Shown here in pieces: positions 1 through 11,252 of a stretch of DNA of 64,000 nt (positions are counted from its first letter, which is position 1; the number at the start of each line of letters is the position of its first letter). Position numbers and translations under genes: made by a program. Source of the DNA: Seminavis robusta (Eukaryota; Bacillariophyta; Bacillariophyceae; Naviculales; Naviculaceae); contig CAICTM010000208.1 of assembly GCA_903772945.1 (NCBI GenBank), positions 27,415-91,414 of the forward strand, in the 5' to 3' direction. The notes beneath the pieces were generated by a model, which was not told the DNA's origin, did no database searches, and saw only the letters and a program-made list of their open reading frames with translations.

Positions 1-434
1 TCAACGACAACTACGTGAGTCAGAATTGGACCAACCCGGGAGGAGGCACTCATTGGAGTTTGCTTCTGTTAGCGATGGAAAAGAAGAAAGACGGCAGCCA
101 ATTTTGGCATTTTGATTCTTCTGCCGGATCCAACCAACGGGCCGCCTTGGCTGTCGCACAAAAGATCCAACGAGTCATGAACCACCATCCGAAACATCCC
201 ATGGAAGAGTGCACGGCACCCCAGCAACAAAATGGTTATGACTGTGGACTGCATACATTGGCCACGGCAAGAGCACTGGCCATGGCCTTTTCCTCTGGAG
301 AAGAAAACAAGTTTCGAAAGGATACTTTGGAAGACATAGTCCGACAAACAGTGGCCACATCACCCTCCTTCTTTTCCAAGATGCGACAAGCCATGGTCCA
401 GGACATTCAAAGTCTGATTCAAGAGGATTCCTAA
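1..434 (+). CDS. NEDP1/SENP8-like C48 cysteine protease, 3' part
   Basis: This is the C-terminal part of a Ulp1/SENP-type peptidase (family C48). The frame is open from base 3, reads N-D-N-Y-V before the first listed residues, and ends at the stop at 432-434, so the start lies before the window. The catalytic set is visible: His in GGGTHWSLL, Asp in FWHFDSS, and Gln plus Cys in APQQQNGYDCGLH. The NDN...GGTHWSLL and FDS spacing resembles SENP8/NEDP1, which removes NEDD8 from cullins, more than the SUMO-specific SENPs. The deneddylase assignment is family inference; membership in C48 is secure. The gene converges with the RG-rich ankyrin gene, leaving about 137 bp between their stops. Confidence 0.85.
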   Translation, partial: NDNYVSQNWTNPGGGTHWSLLLLAMEKKKDGSQFWHFDSSAGSNQRAALAVAQKIQRVMNHHPKHPMEECTAPQQQNGYDCGLHTLATARALAMAFSSGEENKFRKDTLEDIVRQTVATSPSFFSKMRQAMVQDIQSLIQEDS

Positions 435-571
435 TGATCGTCGATGTGATACGAACAATCATCTGGATCAATGGGGGACAAACTAGTCAGTTGCAATTTA
501 GCACAACAGAAAGCATTTGCAGCTACATAGTACCATAGGGATTATTTCAACTGAATCCATGCTATTCGATT

Positions 572-1243
572 CTATTCTTCGTATTCTCTGACTTCTGCAT
601 CCAGCTGAGAATGGCTCTCTGCTTCCTCGCCAATTGAATCCATGTCGTCTGAGTTTGTGGACTCATCATCATCATCTGCTTCTGCATCCATCTGAAAGTC
701 GGTCACATCCATTTGCTCAGCCCTGGACAGTCGCGTCTGTGTCTGGGGCCACCACTTACTCCAGGTAGGTCTCATGGACCCCATTAGGTGAGTAGCTGAA
801 TGTCCATTCTTTCCCGGCTCATCCAGACTCGCCCCAGCTTCGACCAGCAGCCTTGCACAACCCGCACGTCCTTTCCTTATACAAATGTGAAGTGGTGTTC
901 GATCTGTTGACACGATTATTCGAGGACAGCGACCTTTCTTGACTTTTCGATGGTGCTTGAAAACATAGTATCCCAGAGGGTCTCCTGGTGACACTCGCGT
1001 GGCCTCCTTTGATCCAAACAAGTTGGGACTGCACCCATGCTGATTGATGAGTGTTCTCAGATCATTGGCATTGCCATTTTCGCAAGAGAGAATGAAGTTT
1101 CGACGGTTATGCCTGGGACTGTAGCGCCGCGGGAGCATACTAGTACATGTACTTCTTTTCTGGCCTCTTCCACGTCCACGTCCTCTCCCTTTTGATCTAC
1201 CCCGACCTCTGCCACCACGACCACCTCGACCTCTTCCGCTCAT
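572..1243 (-). CDS. RG-rich ankyrin-repeat protein with acidic tail
   Basis: This is a 223-aa single-exon ORF. Residues 1-28 are almost pure RG/GRG repeats, an RGG-box-like basic segment that could bind RNA or be arginine-methylated. Two weak ankyrin units follow, at about 49-75 (FILSCENGNANDLRTLI) and 114-156 (DRTPLHICIRKGRAGCARLL, a canonical TPLH helix). Residues 175-223 are strongly acidic, with D/E runs. A basic nucleic-acid-binding end, a protein-interaction centre and an acidic tail suggest a nuclear or nucleolar scaffold; that role is inference. The start at 1243 is the only ATG that includes the RG tract. Confidence 0.7.
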   Translation of the reverse strand: MSGRGRGGRGGRGRGRSKGRGRGRGRGQKRSTCTSMLPRRYSPRHNRRNFILSCENGNANDLRTLINQHGCSPNLFGSKEATRVSPGDPLGYYVFKHHRKVKKGRCPRIIVSTDRTPLHICIRKGRAGCARLLVEAGASLDEPGKNGHSATHLMGSMRPTWSKWWPQTQTRLSRAEQMDVTDFQMDAEADDDDESTNSDDMDSIGEEAESHSQLDAEVREYEE

Positions 1244-2142
1244 TGACAGATTGTTTTGATTAGCTTATAAAATAATCACGAAAACAAAAAATCCAAGATG
1301 GGAGTACAGCCAAGAAGAGCGGTGCCAAGAGCTTCACATGAAAATCTGAGTTTCTGGGGTGCAAGACTCATCAGTCGGAACCGGTACTGGTACAGGATCC
1401 TTTTCCAAGAGACACTTATGAATATGCTTCTGCCCTACTAGCTATTAATAGTACTGCCTGGCTGGTATCTGGCTAGCTGTGGGATCCATTTTTTTTAATG
1501 CTATGGTAATTATTTTCTTAGAAGGAAGCTGCTATTGTTGTCTGGCCATTTCTGCCCCACAGCTGCAGTATGATCCCGCTGACCTTATGAGAATGAATCC
1601 AATTCTTCTGCTCCTGTCATGCCTGATAGCAGAAGGGATCTTAGAGGCCGGCCCATTATTGCACCTTGAGACAAATCCCAGAATGTCATATGGTAACAAC
1701 TGTCATTTTCACATACCGGTACGCTCAGGAACCAGTATCACCCCATAGAGCACCAGAACCTCGGAGTTGCTTTGGACTGTTACTCCTCCCGTCCGACAAT
1801 CACCTCGCCAGGATTTACCAATCACTCAGCATTGTCGCTGCGTGCTTCCCCCTTGTTGCCTACTGTACGGCTCGCCAGCATCCTCCCACTTGGAATGTTA
1901 CCGAATGTTATCAGGTCTGGTACAAACCAGTCCTTGTGTGGACCATCGTGAATAGAAAGCAGTTTGATCTCTCGGGAAGGTTAAAAGACTCATCCAGCTC
2001 TGCAAGCTTTCGGGCATCCTGCCCTGCCCTCTGATCACCGAGGCGTTCCGACGTTGTTGTCAAAGCTTTGACGAGTTGGGCTTGGTGGCATGTACAGTAC
2101 GCCCATCTGACTTGCTATCACTTACTGTAGAAGAGGATCAAG
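1244..2142. other. Intergenic, no supported gene
   Basis: About 900 bp lie between divergent genes. Short plus-strand ORFs at 1479-1748 and 1666-2034 overlap one another in different frames and have no recognisable domain, so I do not call them. The stretch presumably carries the promoters of the RG/ankyrin gene (minus) and the transglutaminase-like gene (plus). Confidence 0.5.
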
Positions 2143-2871
2143 ATGCTCCAGCTAGCGCTCGCCATGTCAAGGAGGGTGGTTATTGCGCTCTCACTTGGTA
2201 TAGTTTCCTTGTCGCCAGCTTTGGCCATGACGGTGTCGCCACCTCCCACACTGATTGCTGCCGATCCATCGCTGTACCTAAAGCCGTCCCAATGGATCGA
2301 CTTTGAGCATCCGGAGATTCAAGCCAAGGCTGCTGAATTGGCGGTCAAAGCAAGTGACAACCACGGCATTATTCGATCCTGCTTTGAGTTTGTTCGAGAC
2401 GAAATCATGCACAGTAGCGATTATCAACAAGATCCCGTCACCTGCAAGGCATCGAATGTCCTGCAACACAAGACGGGATACTGCTACGCCAAGAGTCACC
2501 TGCTGGCATCACTCTTGCGAGCCAATGGGATTCCTACGGGTCTCTGCTACCAGCGATTGACCATTGCCGATGACGACAGTGGACCACCGTATTGTCTGCA
2601 TGGATTGAATGCCGTCTACTTGCCGGAAACCAAAGAGTGGTTTCGAGTCGACCCTCGAGGTCTCAAGCCAACCATTCAACAGGCGGTCTTTGATCCACCA
2701 CACGAAGTATTGGCATTTCCCATCCGAACAGACATTGGGGAAGCAGATTTTCCCCGCGTCTACATCGATCCGTTGCCCCTGATCGTCGAGACACTGACCA
2801 CCCGCACCAAGTCTTGGAAGGATGTCCTGGATCACCTTCCAGATGCCGAAGCGCTCGAGGAGGCAGGGTAG
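2143..2871 (+). CDS. Transglutaminase-like cysteine protease/amidase family protein, secreted or organellar
   Basis: This is a 242-aa intronless ORF. Residues 1-29 form a basic-hydrophobic leader ending in SLSPALAMT, typical of a signal peptide. The body has the transglutaminase-like (microbial arylamine-like fold) triad. The Cys is at about 114 in TGYCYAKSHLLASLLRANGIP, split here as GYCYAK plus SLLRANGIP. The His is at about 153 in YCLHGLNAVYL, and the Asp at about 170 in WFRVDPRG. The family includes proteases, peptide N-glycanases and amidases, and the substrate cannot be read from the sequence. The compact layout resembles bacterial transglutaminase-like proteins more than eukaryotic transglutaminases, so bacterial origin by transfer is plausible but unproven. 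A second in-frame ATG at residue 8 is an alternative start. Confidence 0.8.
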   Translation: MLQLALAMSRRVVIALSLGIVSLSPALAMTVSPPPTLIAADPSLYLKPSQWIDFEHPEIQAKAAELAVKASDNHGIIRSCFEFVRDEIMHSSDYQQDPVTCKASNVLQHKTGYCYAKSHLLASLLRANGIPTGLCYQRLTIADDDSGPPYCLHGLNAVYLPETKEWFRVDPRGLKPTIQQAVFDPPHEVLAFPIRTDIGEADFPRVYIDPLPLIVETLTTRTKSWKDVLDHLPDAEALEEAG

Positions 2872-3618
2872 TAATAAATATCGCACTAGCTAGCTAGGCA
2901 GATACGGGGATTATCTCATGACAAAAATGAAGCTATGTTTGGCCCGTGTAATGTCAAGTCAAACCTGGACACTTCAGCTCAGACCATAACCTGGACACTT
3001 CCGCCCAGCATCAGATGCGCTGTCATGTTGCCACAAACGATCAGCACTTTAAAACTTGTTCATATCCCCGGACCTGGCTGCAGGACCTGAGGAAGAAAAG
3101 TTCCTGGTAATATGGATGCCCACTTGAGAGGCAGTGGGTGACAGACACAGTTGGGAGCATCAGAGGCAGTGCTTGGGCGTCAACATTGGCGGGAGTATAT
3201 TCGTCAAGACTTTTCCAGCAGCCAATTTCATTACTCGGGTCTCAAGTAGACTCCAGGGCGTCCAAAACCCAATGCATTCCCCAACGATGTTGATTGTGCG
3301 TGCAGTCCACTGGGCATCCTGCACATCATAGTGCGCTGCCTTTCTACAAGATTGGCTGTCAATACCAGTACAAGAGGATGCAATGCAGCGAGAGCCATCT
3401 GAAGGAGGAGACAGAGATGGAGCAGATCGTCAAAGCAATTCTGTAGGGTTTCCTTCAATGAATCAACCAAACAGTTGCCCACGATTTGAATCTGTATCAA
3501 ACGATAGGGTCCCAAGTTGGGATATCCCGCAGTCGGGGTAGCTCCGGGATAGAGACAACAATAGTGGTGCCATATGGAAAAGAAGGTGAACAAAAATCCA
3601 ATTGTCACACAAGCTGCA
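2872..3618. other. Intergenic with a short repeat and an unresolved hydrophobic ORF
   Basis: The phrase AACCTGGACACTTC occurs twice, near 2962 and 2989. A minus-strand ORF at 3231-3608 is hydrophobic and open upstream to about 3680 in that frame. It might be a further exon of the neighbouring coiled-coil gene, but I could not find a splice phase that connects them. I see no other feature. Confidence 0.4.
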
Positions 3619-4106
3619 TCAACAGGAAACTTCCGTGCGTTCCGAAATTTCAGACAAGATTTGATCGCCTGGTGCTAGAAATTGGCTTGGCGGTTGAGAC
3701 TTTTGGTCATCTGGTGCCAAGAATTGGCTTGGTGGTTGGACATGACTTGGGGAGCTTTCCTCGAACGTGACATGAGGCCCATCGGATGTCGAGGAAGCAG
3801 GTTCATCAACCGTCAACGTGCCCAAAAGGGGAGCTGTACGCAAGCAACAACGAGACGGGAAAGAGAAAGTGTTAGGCAGGCACAGGTACAAAAAGGAAGC
3901 CACTCTATTCCCGAACAGTACTTACAGTGCTCGTTGCCCGCGATCGCTGCCGCTGCCTCGGGCTCAGAATCGTCGCTGTTGGGTTCAGAGGCAACGACAA
4001 CAGACGGGGCCTCGTTCACCTTTGCCAGCTCTTCTCGCAATCGTTGCACCTCTGCTTCTAGCTCCATAATACGCCTTTTGTCGTCTTCGTTAACGCTCGA
4101 TCTCAT
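3619..4106 (-). CDS. Small two-exon coiled-coil protein
   Basis: Exon 1 is 4106-3926 and exon 2 is 3833-3619. The donor reads CACT|GTAAGT and the acceptor TTGCGTACAG|CTCC, with phase 1 preserved, giving about 131 aa. Residues 6-30 (DDKRRIMELEAEVQRLREEL) form a heptad-like coiled coil. The rest is low-complexity Ser/Pro/Glu sequence with an internal duplication of QPPSQFLAPDDQ / QPPSQFLAPGDQ. I recognise no family. The AT-rich 4107-4245 stretch upstream could be its promoter. The C-terminus is uncertain, because an alternative acceptor (ATTTCTAG near 3679) would open a different, hydrophobic frame. Confidence 0.5.
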
Positions 4107-4320
4107 AATACTTGATCGAAGTCCTCTTGCAGAGGTGTCGACGTTTGCCTTTACAAGTCAACGCTCGCTTATATTTATAATCTTGTATTTATTCGCTCTA
4201 TAATATTTAAGAATACTCCAGTTCCCACATTTTTAACTCTAACCCTATTTTAGTACTAGAGCACGTACAATTCTACAGGAATAGTTAGGGTTAGGGATAA
4301 AATCAATATTTATTCTCGCT
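4107..4320. repeat. AT-rich spacer with short telomere-like motifs
   Basis: The spacer holds CTAACCCTA near 4240 and its inverse TTAGGGTTAGGG near 4287, about 45 bp apart in an AT-rich context. They form a short inverted interstitial TTAGGG-type motif. It overlaps the proposed last exon of the polytopic membrane gene, which weakens that exon end. Confidence 0.4.
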
Positions 4321-7300
4321 GTTATATTTACTGAATTCCTGAATCCCCCCCAGTATATATATCTGAATGTTGACTGTATGTGTCGCAAACTCACAAAGTT
4401 CAAATCTGGAAACTGTTCCTCCAGATCTTCGATATTTTCGGCGGTTGCCGATGCATCCTCCTCGCGGGCCAAAATGCGGTACTTTTGCAGCCAACTACGC
4501 ATGGGCAGATGGCGGAAAATGTGTCAGCTTCCTTTGGACAACGACGAGAGATGTAGACGCGACGCACTTACGGCATCAGAGCGTAGACGAATATTAAACG
4601 CCAACAAGTGCCAGCTCTCTTTCCGAAGTGATTGGCATATCGCTGGGTATTGCAGGTGGAAAAGGCATGTGAGGTACAGATGTTTTTGAAACGTAGCCAG
4701 GACCTTTCCAAACTCACCAACTTCATGAGATAGATTACTCCAAGTTGCTCGATGTAAGGATGCCTGTGCGCCTGCGGTAGCACCATGCCGAGATTGAATT
4801 CGATTCAGAAGCAGCAATGACAAAAAATCGCCAACTGAACTATTCAAACTAACCTCATGACTCAACACTTCTTTCATGTGCACGACAGGATAGTTGTCAA
4901 GTTCCAACGGCCCAATTCTCCCCACATTGTGTGCAAGAAAAGGTGTATCCACTCTACCTATGAAAGTGGCAGAAGCCAGAAGCAGCTTCAAAGCACGCAC
5001 AAGGATGTATCCGGCGGACAATGCAAAGTTCCCCCATTCCAATGCAAGGATGCTTATGTTCGCAGGTCCTGGTTTGGTTCGGTAAAATGACTTGTACATC
5101 GTGCAACGGCAGGTGCATACGAATGCGAGACGCACGAGCGCCACTGATATAATGCCGCAGAGGATAGCTACCAGCCGCTGTGCGTAGTAAGCGCTTGCTT
5201 GCCACAACTACGCAAAGAGCAACCAAGTCAGACACCAAAACAAACGTGGAGACAAGTATGTTCGACGCGCTAGGGGGCTTACAAAAAAGAAGAGGACCAA
5301 ACCAAACGCGCCACCAACGAGGACGCTCGAAAACAAGCTTCCCCAGAACAAACTACCAGTCAACAAAGCGACCTGGGGTAGGAGCACATGAGAAATGCGG
5401 GTGGCGGCATGACGAAACAACAATATGCGGACACAAAGAACTGTTTACCTGATCTGGGGCGTGGCGATAGCGGTTGAAATCTTTGTTGCGCAGGGTAGCA
5501 ATGTCACCCGATCGCAGTCTGAGAATCGTCGTGACAACTGAAGGGATAAAGACAACAGCCAAACTAAGTGCCGTGAAGAAGGCAATGATCGTCCCAAGAT
5601 ACAGTGGTGCAGTGATCATGTACTTTTCTCTGGGCGAAAGAAGGGCAATCCTCGTGTAAGTCGGGACGGTGTGGGCGTGCTAGAAATACGAACCTTACTT
5701 ACGAAGGATAGAGGCTGTCAACACCTTCGTTGGCCGCGCCTTGTGCCGCGTTGTACGCAGTCGTGCGCCATATATCGCCCTCAAAACCAGACGCATTCAA
5801 AAGCGCGAGTTGACTGGTCGCATTCAGTGAGCCTGACTGAGCGGATTCCACCAGGGGGCACAGGTAGCTCACATCCGTGCCCTTGAAGTCACACAGTGAC
5901 ATATTCCCAGTCCCCGGACAGTACTTGTTAAAGAGGTCTTCTGCTGGAGCAAGCGAGGCATTGCTGCAGCCAAAATCAATTCCACTGGAAGCGTCGAGAG
6001 TTTTCAAGTAGTTTGATACCAAAGGAGTCATGTTTGCAATGGCTGTCTCAACCGCTTCGCCCTGTGGGTCGACCTCGAAGGCCCGATTAATGTAGTGGTC
6101 TACTTGTCGTTTGGCCCACTCAATATCGTACTCCTCTGCGACGTGCAGAGTCAGAAAAATGCCTCCAAAGAGAACGTAGAATGTCACCACATACTGAGCA
6201 AGGTTGGAAGATATCATTCTCGCTGGCACCCAAATGCCATGCTTCTGGAAAATTTGATTCGTCCCGAACAACTGCCTCCAACACCAAATGAAGCCTCCTG
6301 CCCTTTTAAACTTCTTTCCTTCCGTTTCATACTGCTTCAGTGCTTGACCATAATGACTGTTGAGGATTGAATCTAGGTCCTTGGACGTGCAGATTTCCAG
6401 TGCATTCTTTGTCATGCGAGACAATTTCATAGCAGTGGCCTGTTTCACGGCCTGCTCTTCGCTGATGCTGCTCTTGAGGATGGGATTTTGAGGGAACGAT
6501 TGACGGAGTTTTTCAAAGCAGTCTGTTGCAAAGCTCAAGGCAAATGCATTACTCAGGTGAAAGACACATGTGATAAGTCCAAAAATCAACGAAGCGGCAT
6601 AGAGTACGTTGTTTTCCTTGCGATTGTTCCTTGATCCAACAAGGGGAATGGTGACCAGCAGCAACACCCACGTGAAGCCAATCAACGACTTCCATCCTGA
6701 ATTGGCTGTTCGATGCACAGGAGAACGAGACTGCCTGGTAAGGTAAGGTCCAGTCCAAACAATGACAGTGATCACAGATATACTTACAATTCACACTGTT
6801 GCCAACGCTACCCATGGACACATTGATTACACCGAAAATACTCATGCCAGCAAAGAAGACGAGCCAGTTGGCAACGCTGACAAAAGCTTCGCAAAACATT
6901 GCGTCGGCCTGTACGGTAGAGATGACGACAAACAATGAGATCAGCATTGGATGGTGCTGATTACCAATGTCACTTCCTCCGAACTCACATTTTCCGTCCA
7001 GGGTGAGTTCCATTCATAGGCGACGCCCTCTTCCTCATTACACGTCTCTTCGATGTTCCTGTTGAAATCAATAAAGTAACTGAAGCCACAGGTAGACAAG
7101 GCGAATTATTGAGTGTGTGTCCCGTGTTCTTTTGGCTCGCACAAGGGTCCACCAGCAGCCGTTTGTCTTACGCAAAGTAGGTGATCATAATGGTGGAAAA
7201 CAACATGACCATCAAACCCTTGGACCGATAGGTTCCGGCGGTAATATCAATGGCCGGAAAGGTATTGACCCGATCCAACTCTTCGCTGACGGCCAATTTG

Positions 7301-8491
7301 TCACGCAGGGACTGGGCATCCACCTTCACCCTCCATAGTTCGGATGGGCTCCCGGCGTGGGTGGTCGCTTCTTCCTCCCGCTCCTTCAATTCGGCATCGG
7401 TAAAGTATACATCATCAAAGTTGGTGGTCAATCGAGCCTCGTTGCGAATGTCGTAAAGTCGAACGTCGTGCGTTAATGCCTCGGCAAAGGAGAGCACATT
7501 CAACATGGGCGGATTGCTTGTATTTTTGTCAGGCGTATTGTTGTCGTTTTTGGTGGGTTGTTGTTGTTCGTCGTCGTCCTCGCTGTTGTTGGCTGTTTCT
7601 TCCATGCCCATGGCAGCATGGTACATTTCTTGCACCAATCCGCTGTCGGCGGCAAGGTTGACTTCCCCATAGGCAGCCAAGATTCTCCGGATTAGATCGG
7701 GTGTCAATGGCTTGGCTTTGGAATCTCCCGTGACCTGCAATGCAAGTTCATTCAAAAAGTTGGTTAGAAATCAGAGGTGAGATTGCAAAAACTTCACGTA
7801 AGGTCAGTTCAGGCCCGGTTTCAAAAACAAAAAAAGTACATACATCATGTAAAATCATTTTGAGGACATAATCCATCATTCCAGCAGGTGTGGGCACGAG
7901 TCCATCGGTTCGTTTCATTTGCTTGTGTATGGAATGCATGGACATTTGGAGTTGGTCGGTATCGACCACCATTCCCGCGAGAAATTCCTCTTCGGTGAGT
8001 TCTTGCGTATCGGTATCAGCAGCCTTTAAAAAGATGGGGATCAGTAGCATGGCCACCACTTCCATCAGATCCAATACCCCGTCGTCGTCCTCTGCATCGG
8101 CATCGCATCCTCCCAGACCATTCAAAATGGTCTTTCGAACCTTTTCGTCATCCACCATGATCCCGTACCGACTCGACAGGAACAATCGAATATCTTCGGC
8201 TGAAATCGGTATGGACGATTGAAAGAACAAAAGAAGAATCAAGATGAGATCAAGCAACGATCAGCAGAGCAATCACAGCCAACAACTAGACTACCGACCA
8301 TGCTACCCTTGACTATAGCACAGCACAGCACAATGAAGAAAACAGAACATCCTCATCTTCTCCTCACACTCACCTCGGATGCTGGCATCTTTGCGCACCT
8401 CTTCAAGATCTGTCTGATGAAGAGCCGACACGTACTCCAGCTCTCGCACATCGGCGGCAGCTCCCACCAACTGCTCAAAGGAGGCAGCCAT
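4245..8491 (-). CDS. Twelve-exon EF-hand-like polytopic membrane protein
   Basis: I assembled 12 exons with consensus borders and matching phases: 8491-8374, 8199-7844, 7734-7172, 7079-6989, 6908-6788, 6705-5703, 5629-5449, 5372-5283, 5207-4854, 4771-4718, 4642-4572 and 4494-4245, giving about 1083 aa. The N-terminal 300 residues are soluble, with an EF-hand-like acidic loop (DADAEDDDGVLDLMEV). About eight hydrophobic segments follow. A large loop in exon 6 carries several N-glycosylation sequons (NMTP, NMSL, NATS, NASG) and paired cysteines, so it is probably extracellular or luminal. The architecture suggests a calcium-sensing transporter or channel, but I recognise no named family. The last exon may instead end at a GTGAGT donor at 4394, because the sequence beyond it contains a telomere-like repeat and looks non-coding. 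Confidence 0.7.
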
Positions 8492-8918
8492 TGTATACTA
8501 CAAAATGCAAGTAAGTACCAATACTATCTGCTTGTCTCCCTCCTTCCGACAGCAAGGTTTCCGGAATACAATAGCCTAATCAAGATTCCCCCTTGGAACG
8601 AAGCAGTTTGATTTTTCAACACGATCTTTGAGGGACGAATCCCGTCACGTGCGGTTGGCCTGCACGAGTAAATCCACGTGACCAAAAATCTGCCATCGTG
8701 TTGCAAAACGGACGCTCATTAGCTCCAGCAGGAAGGCGCGCGAGGGCGCAGCGAGGAAGACAAATCCAAGCTCAAATTAGCGTGGAAGACATCCTTTTCA
8801 AGCGAAGATCTCGAGCTATGATAGCTAGCACCCAAACCCGCGACCTCCACATCCCTCTCATCTTCTGTCATCAGCATCATTGCGTGGCTTCCCTTCTCTA
8901 CTACGATCTGATAATAGA

Positions 8919-10466
8919 ATGTCAACCGCCACGTCTAATGCTGCTAAAGACAGTGGCGATCGTCGCCCGCTGAAGAAAGCAAAAGGAGAACGGGAGCCAG
9001 AGTCTGAAACTCCAAACTCTGCCGCTGCTGATTTCCTCAACCAAGAGGATGCTTGGGTCAACAACATCTTTCCCTTTCTGGGAATGGGACACTTTGCCTT
9101 TGTGGGAGCTACCAGCAAGAAATTCAATGAGCTATATAAGAAATATTGCGACTCCATAGAAGAAGCACCTTCGGTAATAGTGAGTCCCCGCCGATTTTCT
9201 GGGTTTGACACCACATGTCCAGGAACAGGCATGGATACATACTACGGTACAGCGCTACCTTTTCCAGCGTTTCATGCGCAGAGCACTGGCTCAACGATAT
9301 TTGCAAGAACCGAATGCCGGAACAGTGTGATGTCTTCACAAAAGTTGGAAAAGTTGGAAACTTGGCAGTTGTCCAATGGGCACGCAAACAGGGATTTCCA
9401 TGGGATAGCAGAGCTTGCGCCTGGATCTGATTCGATGGCTTCATGAAAATGGTTGCCCATGGGATGTTTCGACATGCAAGTTTGCAGCTGAGAATGGCCA
9501 TCTGGAGTGCCTCAGGTTTGCCCATGAAAATGGCTGTCCATGGGATGAATTCACATGCAAACGTGCTGCTGAAAATCGCCATTTGGAATGCCTCCAGTAT
9601 CTCCATGACAATTTTTGTCCCTGGAATGTTATGACTGGTTTTCATGCTGCAAGTAACGGCCATCTGGAAATCCTGAAATATATGTATGAAAATGGCTGCC
9701 CCTGTACGGCATCCACATGTCATGGTGCGGCTGAGAATGGACACTTGGAAATCCTCAAATATTTGCATGAGAACGGCTGCCGCTTGATGAGGATGTCATG
9801 TCATGCTGCTGCAGAGAATGGACACTTGGAAATCCTCAAATATCTGCATGAGAATGGTTGCCAATGGGATGAAGAGACTTGCATGCTTGCTGCCGATCAG
9901 GGCCATTTTGAAGTCCTAAAGTATGCACATGAAAATGGCTGCCCATGGAATCAACAAACCTGCTCTTGTGCTGCCAGTAATAGCAATTTCAAATCTTAAA
10001 GTATGCTCATGAGAATGGCTGTCCATGGGATGAATCTACCTGCTATTGTGCTGCTCTCAATGGCCACCTGGAAATCCTCACTTATGCTCATCAGCATGGC
10101 TGTCCATGGGACAAGTCTATAACTACTGATGCTGCTGAACATGGTGAATTGGGGGCCCTGAGGTATTTGCATGAGAATGGCTGTCCTTGGGATGAAGGTG
10201 CAACCATTTGCGCGGTAGAGGAGTCTGAAAATTTTGAGGTACTCAAATACTTGCACGAGAATGGTTGTCCGTGGGATGAACAAACAGCAAATTCAGCTGT
10301 ATGGAATGCTTCTGAAAACTTGGAAGTACTCAAATACTTGCACGAGAACGGTTGTCCCTTTGGTGAAGACATAGCAGAAATGCTAGCGGACGGATCTCCT
10401 CTGGAGTCCCATGTTGCAGAATGGTTGAAAGAAAACATATTCCCCGGGCGGATTTTTTTGGGGTGA
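8919..10466 (+). pseudogene. Ankyrin-repeat protein pseudogene (HENGCPWD family)
   Basis: The remnant starts at ATG 8919 with a charged N-terminus and a conserved-looking helix (FLGMGHFAFVGATSKKFNEL). It then has about a dozen ankyrin-type units of 26-27 aa built around LKYLHENGCPWDE and AAENGHLE. It is spread over three frames. The first break lies between about 9235 and 9275. The second is near 9420, where roughly one half-repeat is also missing between DSRACA and LDLIRWLHENG. The third is near 9995, where a one-base deletion in an A-run turns the expected NFKILKYAHENG into a stop. No splice sites explain the breaks. Three lesions argue for a decayed member of a large, recently duplicating family; assembly error at one homopolymer could explain only one of them. 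Confidence 0.75.
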
Positions 10467-11252
10467 CTGCCAATATCAAGCTTAGGCCACCGACCAACAT
10501 CTGCTGAACTCCATCCTCCATCAGCTCCCCTCTACAGGTAACGGCGCCTGTAGCTAGCTAGCTAAAAGTGGTGGGCTAGTGGCGCTTTACAGAGGAAGGA
10601 ACAACCAAAGGTCGGGGTTTCCGTACGTCATGCACGCAGGGAGGTGTTGTGAATGATATACACCCAGTCCACTTTGGGTTAGTTTCATAGATACAGTCGT
10701 TCCGTAGCCAGGTCGGGTGCAACGAGCGACACCCGACCTACGGCGTAATACGTCTGGAAATTCATCTCTGGCTACCGAGTGGCCTCTGGAGGTAACATGT
10801 GTCACGACTAGTATCTCCATGTCGTATTGGATCAAACGTTGCTCAAGCATGCGTGACGTTATCACGTTCGGTACCTACCGGTAGACAGGAAGAGCGATTG
10901 AATGAAAGATTGATTGATTCAATCATTCTACGCGGGTCCTCGGCGGAAATCAAAGAGAAAATGCCCCAAAAGCCTGACGCTGCTTCGAGAGTGTCGCATC
11001 TGCAGTCGACTGAAACCATTTGGTACAACCGATGCGGAGTTTGGTATTGTCCCAATGACTGTTTCGTTGCCTACTAGTATCTGGTCCTTGTTCCGATCCG
11101 GACGGAAGCTTGGTGAATTCTTGCTCCGTTGGCGAAATGGCGGGTCTCTTTTTTGCGCGATCATCTTACCGGTGCAGCTTGTCTTCGCCTCCCTCATTGT
11201 TGTGTGCCTCAACACCTTCGCGAGATGTCTCGTGTTTTGATTGAAAGGCGTC
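10467..11252. other. Intergenic with CTAG run
   Basis: A TAGCTAGCTAGCTA run lies at about 10550-10563. The remainder shows no supported gene; ORFs across 10799-11240 and the minus ORF at 10928-11770 are shadows or chance. Confidence 0.5.

Noticed and set aside
3231-3608. Hydrophobic 125-aa minus-strand ORF
   Set aside because: It could be an exon of the coiled-coil gene, but I found no consistent splice phase and the plus strand is also open.
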